A stretch of DNA of 64,000 nt from JBDTNQ01 sp039933635. GTDB lineage: Bacteria > Acidobacteriota > Vicinamibacteria > Vicinamibacterales > SCN-69-37. The stretch is taken from positions 55,337 through 119,336 of the forward strand of contig JBDTNQ010000003.1 in NCBI GenBank assembly GCA_039933635.1, read 5' to 3'. The translations under genes and the position numbers were made by a program. The notes beneath the pieces were generated by a model. That model was not told the DNA's origin and searched no databases. It was given only the letters and a program-made list of their open reading frames with translations. Positions 59,935 to 64,000 of this stretch are shown one piece after another. Within the stretch, counting starts at the first letter, position 1. Each line of letters opens with the position of its first letter.

Positions 59935-61316
59935 TACGGTTGCCCTCCCACCAATGCGAGAAACTTCGTCTCCGCGTCGCCCATCGCGCGCGCCAGTGCG
60001 GCCTTGGCGATGGTGTGCGCGTACACGCTGGCGATGTACTGCTCACTGGCACGGGCGACTGCCTCCTGCGCCTGGACCACTTCGATTGTCCCGGCGACAC
60101 CCGCGGCGAACCGGTCTTGCGCCTGCGTCAGCTCGTCCCGGGAGAGAGACGCGGCGCTCGCGGCCACATCCACTCCGGCCGATGCGGCGTTCAGCGTCAG
60201 CAGCGCGGATTCGATCTCATAGTGCAGGCCGTTCTCGAGATCCGCGAGTTCTGCCTCGCGCTGATGCAGGTCGGCGTCGGCTCGCTGCACGTCCGCCCGT
60301 CGTTGCCCGCCGGCGAAGATCGGCACCCGCAGGGCCGCCGCCACCGTGTAGGTCGGTTCCGCAGAGCCTGTGGTGGTACCGATCGCCCCAACGTCGGCAT
60401 CCACGTGCAGCGATGGCAGGGAGCCGGCGACCGCGGCTTTCCGCGCGGCCCGCGCCGCTTCGACCCGCGCGCGAGCGCTCACGACTTCCGGGCGATGCTC
60501 CTCCGCCTCTTTCAGGGCATCGTCGAACCCGGGCGTCTGCGCCGCGACGAACGCCGACGTCGTCGTCAGATCGAACTGCTGGCCCGCGGGAAGGCCGATG
60601 GCCCTCGCGAGCTGGAGCTTGCGATTCGCCAGCGCGGCGCTGGCCGAGATCTGCTGGGAGCGCGCGCCTTGCAGCTGCACTTGTTGCCGAACGACGTCGA
60701 TTTGCGGCACGAGGCCCGCCGAGTGGCGATCGTCCGCCAGCCGGACCAGGGAGTCAGCGGTGGCGACCTGGGCCTCGGCCGAAGCGACTCGTGCCTGATC
60801 GGCCAAGGCCAACAGATACAGATTTCCCACCGCGAGAACGACCGTCTCACGCGCTTGCCGGTAGTCGGCGCGCGCCGCTGACTCTGATGCCGTGGCGGCG
60901 TGAAGGCGTTGCCATGCCGCGATGTCGACAATGGGCGTGGAGAACGCGACGCGGGCGTCGAACACATTGAAGGGCCCCACCAGACTGGGGAGCACGATGT
61001 CGCCGAAACCGGTGAACCCGAAGGCCGCCAGGCTGACGATTTGACGACTCTCGCGGACCGTTCCTGACAGGTGGGGCACAAGCTCCGAAAGCGCCTGCAG
61101 GCGGCTGCTGCCGGACGCGCGGACCTGCTGCTGCTCGAGGATCACGCCGAGGTTGTGTTCGAGGCCGCGGGCAATCGCATCGGACAGCGCTAGGTGAAGG
61201 GGAGTGGGCGAGACGTTGTCGGTCGGTACCCCGCCGGCAAAGGGCGAGGTCTGTCCGGCCCAGGCCAGGGCAGGCACCAGCAGGCCGGCCATCATCAACC
61301 GAAGAATGCGTGTCAT
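59934..61316 (-). CDS. TolC-family outer-membrane channel
   Basis: A 460-residue protein with a signal peptide (to about residue 20, W-A-G-Q-T) and two OEP repeats of long amphipathic helices. Typical segments are L-S-D-A-I-A-R-G-L-E-H-N near the start and the parallel L-T-Q-A-Q-D-R-F-A-A-G near residue 395. It provides the outer-membrane exit for the pump. ATG overlaps the TetR stop by 4 bases. Confidence 0.92.
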   Translation of the reverse strand: MTRILRLMMAGLLVPALAWAGQTSPFAGGVPTDNVSPTPLHLALSDAIARGLEHNLGVILEQQQVRASGSSRLQALSELVPHLSGTVRESRQIVSLAAFGFTGFGDIVLPSLVGPFNVFDARVAFSTPIVDIAAWQRLHAATASESAARADYRQARETVVLAVGNLYLLALADQARVASAEAQVATADSLVRLADDRHSAGLVPQIDVVRQQVQLQGARSQQISASAALANRKLQLARAIGLPAGQQFDLTTTSAFVAAQTPGFDDALKEAEEHRPEVVSARARVEAARAARKAAVAGSLPSLHVDADVGAIGTTTGSAEPTYTVAAALRVPIFAGGQRRADVQRADADLHQREAELADLENGLHYEIESALLTLNAASAGVDVAASAASLSRDELTQAQDRFAAGVAGTIEVVQAQEAVARASEQYIASVYAHTIAKAALARAMGDAETKFLALVGGQP

Positions 61317-61921
61317 CGTGCTGCCAATCCCTTCCAGAGCAGAGCGGTCGCCTGCGCGGCGGATGATTCGATCGGTTCGGTGGAGCCGCGGGCCAGGCGT
61401 TGCAGGGCCAAACCGCGGGCCAGGCTCACGATGTTGGCTGCCGCGGCACCGGTGGGGTGTTGCGAGGCGCCCGGCTCGGCTTCGCTGAGGACCACGTCCC
61501 AGGCAGCAATCTGTTCGCCGTACAACTGGAACAGGGTGGCGCGGATTTGCTTGCGTGCCTCGGGGCTCAACTCAAGCTGGCAGTGGTCGATGAAGTCCCG
61601 TTTCCGCTCGAAGAAGCCCAGCATCGCCGTCAGGTACCGGCGGAGGCGTGTTTCCAGGTCTCCTGGAGCCTGTATCGAAGGCAGGGTCTCGTCCCGCAGT
61701 TCCGTGAGGTCGTGGTCGAGCAATTGCCGGAGGATTTCGTCCTTGGACCGGTAGTACAGGTAGACGGTGCCCTTGGCCACCCCCGCCGCGCGCGCGATGT
61801 GGTCCACGGTTGTCTCGCCCACTCCCAATCTGGCGAACTCCGCCCGTGCCGCATCGAGGATTTGGCCCCGGCGGAACTCGGTGACGACATCGGTCTTGGA
61901 AGGTCTGGCGATAAAACTCAT
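61313..61921 (-). CDS. TetR-family repressor of the efflux operon
   Basis: A 202-residue regulator. The N-terminal helix-turn-helix runs I-L-D-A-A-R-A-E-F-A-R-L-G-V-G-E-T-T-V-D-H-I-A-R-A-A-G-V-A-K-G-T-V-Y-L-Y-Y-R-S-K-D-E (residues ~21-63). The C-terminal ligand domain is alpha-helical and has no obvious family label. It is first in the operon with tolC, hlyD and the pump gene, and a perfect palindrome lies 9 bases upstream of its start codon, so autorepression is likely. Confidence 0.93.
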   Translation of the reverse strand: MSFIARPSKTDVVTEFRRGQILDAARAEFARLGVGETTVDHIARAAGVAKGTVYLYYRSKDEILRQLLDHDLTELRDETLPSIQAPGDLETRLRRYLTAMLGFFERKRDFIDHCQLELSPEARKQIRATLFQLYGEQIAAWDVVLSEAEPGASQHPTGAAAANIVSLARGLALQRLARGSTEPIESSAAQATALLWKGLAAR

Positions 61922-61929
61922 GAGTGTAG

Positions 61930-61953
61930 TTGAATGACCAGGCGGTCATTCAA
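61930..61953. promoter_or_regulatory. TetR operator
   Basis: Perfect palindrome with 10-base arms TTGAATGACC (61930-61939) and GGTCATTCAA (61944-61953) around AGGC. It is located just upstream of the tetR start and has the form of TetR/AcrR-type operators (TGACC...GGTCA). Confidence 0.85.
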
Positions 61954-62002
61954 AAGGACAGTCTAGCACGGGGGCCGGCCGTCGAGCGTTGGTTGGGTTG
62001 GT

Positions 62003-62076
62003 CCTGGACCTGAAGGTCCAGGGCTCCACGGAACGGCTGGACCAGTCAGTAGAGCCCCGGACCTTCAGGTCCGGGG
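62003..62076. repeat. REP-like double palindrome
   Basis: Two palindromes, CCTGGACC-TGAA-GGTCCAGG (62003-62022) and CCCCGGACC-TTCA-GGTCCGGGG (62055-62076), are also inverted copies of each other, including the flanking GGGCTC/GAGCCCC. The whole could fold as one long stem. It sits between the ends of gmd and the efflux operon. Such GGACCTGAAGGTCC elements may be dispersed repeats or bidirectional terminators. Confidence 0.7.
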
Positions 62077-62087
62077 CAGGAAGATCG

Positions 62088-63059
62088 TCATCGTGCCGAC
62101 AGGCGCTTGATGTCAGCGTCGACCATCATCTTGACGAGGCTGGGGAAGTCGACGCTTGGGGTCCAGCCAAAGCGTTCCTTGGCCTTGCTCGCGTCGCCGA
62201 TCAGGTGATCGACTTCAGCGGGCCGGAGGAAGGCGGGGTCCTGCTTCACGAAGGCCTTCCAGTCGAGGCCGGCGTGGGCGAACGCAACTTCCACGAGCTC
62301 CTGCACCGAGTGGCTTTCACCGGTCGCAATCACGTAGTCGTCGGCCTCGTCCTGCTGGAGCATCATCCACATGGCGCGGACGTAGTCTCCCGCGAATCCC
62401 CAGTCGCGGTGCGCGTCGAGGTTGCCGAGCTTGAGGTCCTTCGCCAGTCCAAGCTTGATACGGGCGACGCCATCGGTGACCTTGCGCGTGACGAACTCGA
62501 GGCCGCGGCGGGGCGATTCGTGGTTGAACAGAATGCCCGACACCGCGTACAGGTCGTAACTCTCGCGATAGTTCACCGTGATGTAGTGCGCGAAGACTTT
62601 CGACACGCCATACGGGCTACGAGGATAGAACGGCGTCGACTCTCGCTGCGGGACCTCGCGGACCTTGCCGTACATCTCCGAGGACGATGCCTGATACAGC
62701 CGAATCTTCGGGTCCACGAAGCGGACGGCTTCGAGCACGCGCGTGACGCCCTGTGAGTTGAATTCGCCGGTGAGCATCGGCTGATCCCACGACGCCGGCA
62801 CGAACGACATGGCCGCGAGGTTGTAGACCTCGGAGGGCTGAACCTTTTCGAGCACGCGAATCAGGGACAACTGATCGAGCAGGTCGCCGGGGATCAGCGT
62901 CAGCCGATCGACCAGGTGGTCGATCCGCCAGTAGTTCGACGCGGAGAGCCGACGGGTGAGCCCGAAGACTTCATAACCCTTGTCGAGCAACAGTTCCGCC
63001 AGATAGGAGCCATCCTGGCCGGTGATGCCGGTGATCAGTGCGCGTTTTGGTGCTGCCAT
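62088..63059 (-). CDS. gmd: GDP-mannose 4,6-dehydratase
   Basis: A 323-residue short-chain dehydrogenase/reductase making GDP-4-keto-6-deoxymannose, precursor of GDP-fucose, GDP-rhamnose and perosamine. G-I-T-G-Q-D-G-S is the NADP-binding loop, Q-A-S-S-S-E-M-Y-G the catalytic Ser-Glu segment and Y-G-V-S-K the catalytic Tyr/Lys. F-N-H-E-S-P-R-R-G follows, as in Gmd. No reductase (Fcl or Rmd) is in the window. It diverges from a glycosyltransferase gene 55 bases away. Confidence 0.95.
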   Translation of the reverse strand: MAAPKRALITGITGQDGSYLAELLLDKGYEVFGLTRRLSASNYWRIDHLVDRLTLIPGDLLDQLSLIRVLEKVQPSEVYNLAAMSFVPASWDQPMLTGEFNSQGVTRVLEAVRFVDPKIRLYQASSSEMYGKVREVPQRESTPFYPRSPYGVSKVFAHYITVNYRESYDLYAVSGILFNHESPRRGLEFVTRKVTDGVARIKLGLAKDLKLGNLDAHRDWGFAGDYVRAMWMMLQQDEADDYVIATGESHSVQELVEVAFAHAGLDWKAFVKQDPAFLRPAEVDHLIGDASKAKERFGWTPSVDFPSLVKMMVDADIKRLSAR

Positions 63060-63101
63060 CGACCGATAACGATATCGCAGTATCCCGCGATCTCAGCCAG
63101 C

Positions 63102-63107
63102 TACAAT
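63102..63107 (+). promoter_or_regulatory. Candidate -10 box for a leaderless glycosyltransferase mRNA
   Basis: TACAAT at 63102-63107 lies so that transcription would begin at or next to the TTG at 63115. There is no clear -35 box. Confidence 0.35.
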
Positions 63108-63114
63108 ATTCGCC

Positions 63115-63999
63115 TTGCCCGTCGCCGTACTCATCGTCAATTTCCGCGTCTATGACGAGCTCGACCGCGCGCTCGCCTCGCTCGAACCCGCCCTGCGGGA
63201 TGGGGACGAAGTCGTGGTGTTCGACCAGGTGAGTGACGCGACGCGGGTGGCGGAGCTCGGCCAGCGGCATCCGCGGACCCGTTGGATGGTTTCGGAAGAG
63301 AATCTCGGCTTTGCCGCGGCGGTGAACCGGGCCGCGGGGCAAACCACCGCCCCCTACCTCTTGTGGCTCAACCCGGACTCGGCCGTCGGACCGGGATTGA
63401 TCGATGCGCTCGAGAGGTGGCTCGATGCGCATCCCTCAGTCGGGTGTGCGGGCCCGCGCGTCATCAACGAGGACGGCTCCGTGCAGGCCTCGGCGCGCCG
63501 CTTTCCCGACCTGTCCACCGCGATCGCGGGACGCTCGACGTGGCTGACGCGGCATTTTCCGAACAACCCCCTGAGCCGGCACAATCTGCTCGCGCGCGAT
63601 CGCGATCAACCGTCGACGGTGGACTGGCTGGCGGGTTCTTGCGTGATGACACGGCGTTCCCTCTTTGAACGCCTTGGCGGATTTGACGAGGGGTTCTTCC
63701 TCTATTGGGAAGACGCGGACTACTGCCGCCGCGCGCTGGCGCTGGGCTTCACCTGCGCGTACCTGCCGCACGCGATGGTGCGTCACGCCGGCGGACGATC
63801 GGCCGCCCGCGATCCGGGACCTGCCATTCGTGCCTTCCATGCGAGCGCCTATCGCATGTTCGCGAAGCATGCCAGCGGCGCGGGGCGTCTCATCGTGCCG
63901 TTCGCGTGGCTGGCCTTGACGCTGCGGGGGGCCGTGTTATCGCGTGTGGCAACGCGGCGCGCGCGACAAACGGACGGGGCTTCAACACAGGCCGACTAG
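63115..63999 (+). CDS. Glycosyltransferase family 2 (rhamnosyltransferase-like)
   Basis: A 294-residue GT-A enzyme. The N-terminus P-V-A-V-L-I-V-N-F-R-V-Y-D-E-L is the normal family start, so TTG 63115 must be the start; no ATG or GTG exists between it and an upstream in-frame stop at 63067. Motifs: E-N-L-G-F-A-A-A-V-N-R, W-L-N-P-D-S-A (metal site), G-G-F-D-E-G-F-F-L-Y-W-E-D-A-D-Y-C-R-R (catalytic E-D). A C-terminal hydrophobic segment near residue 265 may anchor it. With gmd it suggests 6-deoxyhexose glycan synthesis. Confidence 0.88.
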   Translation: MPVAVLIVNFRVYDELDRALASLEPALRDGDEVVVFDQVSDATRVAELGQRHPRTRWMVSEENLGFAAAVNRAAGQTTAPYLLWLNPDSAVGPGLIDALERWLDAHPSVGCAGPRVINEDGSVQASARRFPDLSTAIAGRSTWLTRHFPNNPLSRHNLLARDRDQPSTVDWLAGSCVMTRRSLFERLGGFDEGFFLYWEDADYCRRALALGFTCAYLPHAMVRHAGGRSAARDPGPAIRAFHASAYRMFAKHASGAGRLIVPFAWLALTLRGAVLSRVATRRARQTDGASTQAD

Positions 64000-64000
64000 A

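Overview
This is about 64 kb of GC-rich bacterial DNA from a diderm. It carries ADP-heptose and heptosyltransferase genes, a lipid A acyltransferase tail, a TolC efflux system and very large TonB-dependent receptors with an N-terminal carboxypeptidase-regulatory-like domain. The receptor type, the ThuA / dehydrogenase-like / cupredoxin operon and the overall gene style suggest Acidobacteriota (Vicinamibacteria-like). That placement is inference from gene content; there is no rRNA gene here to test it.

Layout. 1-6.3 kb: an outer-membrane glycolipid operon (lpxL-like tail, waaF, gmhB, hldA, hldC, waaC, an isoprenylcysteine-methyltransferase-like protein and an O-antigen ligase-like protein), mostly joined by short overlaps. 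6.2-11 kb: minus-strand metabolic and accessory genes (PabB-PabC fusion, PilZ protein, lone ABC ATPase, small unknown protein, flavin reductase). 11-17.5 kb: a secreted ThuA / pseudo-SGNH-dehydrogenase / azurin-like operon and a dolichol-kinase-like membrane protein. 17.7-29.5 kb: a tandem duplication of a sensor kinase / LuxR regulator / TonB receptor module. 29.6-32.8 kb: a glycosyltransferase 2 with a small membrane partner, and a GT39-like membrane protein. 32.9-53.5 kb: a regulatory and respiratory region. 53.6-57.1 kb: an SRPBCC-like membrane protein, tRNA-Asp and tRNA-Val, holB and pdxA. 57.1-62 kb: a TetR / TolC / HlyD / DHA2 efflux operon with its operator. 62-64 kb: gmd and a second glycosyltransferase 2.

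The most interesting part is 32.9-53.5 kb. A soluble two-PAS histidine kinase carries the FixL heme-binding pattern (His199, Arg219). Next to it lie an NtrC-type sigma-54 activator and a stand-alone receiver domain. Reading the intergenic regions by eye, I find sigma-54 (-24/-12) promoter matches in front of five nearby operons: a BON protein, a universal stress protein, DUF6544/SulP/nitronate monooxygenase, a GNAT/acyl-CoA synthetase fusion, and the complete cbb3 oxidase operon (ccoI-S-NO-Q-P-G-H plus a SafE-like gene). A shared near-palindrome (consensus CTGCGGGAARYTCCGCA) lies about 85-105 bases upstream of the predicted starts of three of these operons. This looks like an oxygen-sensing regulon in which a FixL-like kinase works through a sigma-54 activator rather than FixJ/FixK. 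The motifs are seen directly; the wiring is inference.

The second notable feature is the duplicated kinase / regulator / receptor module. Both receptors are 1,223 residues and share a 200-base block of perfect identity, and one kinase has lost its sensor domain.
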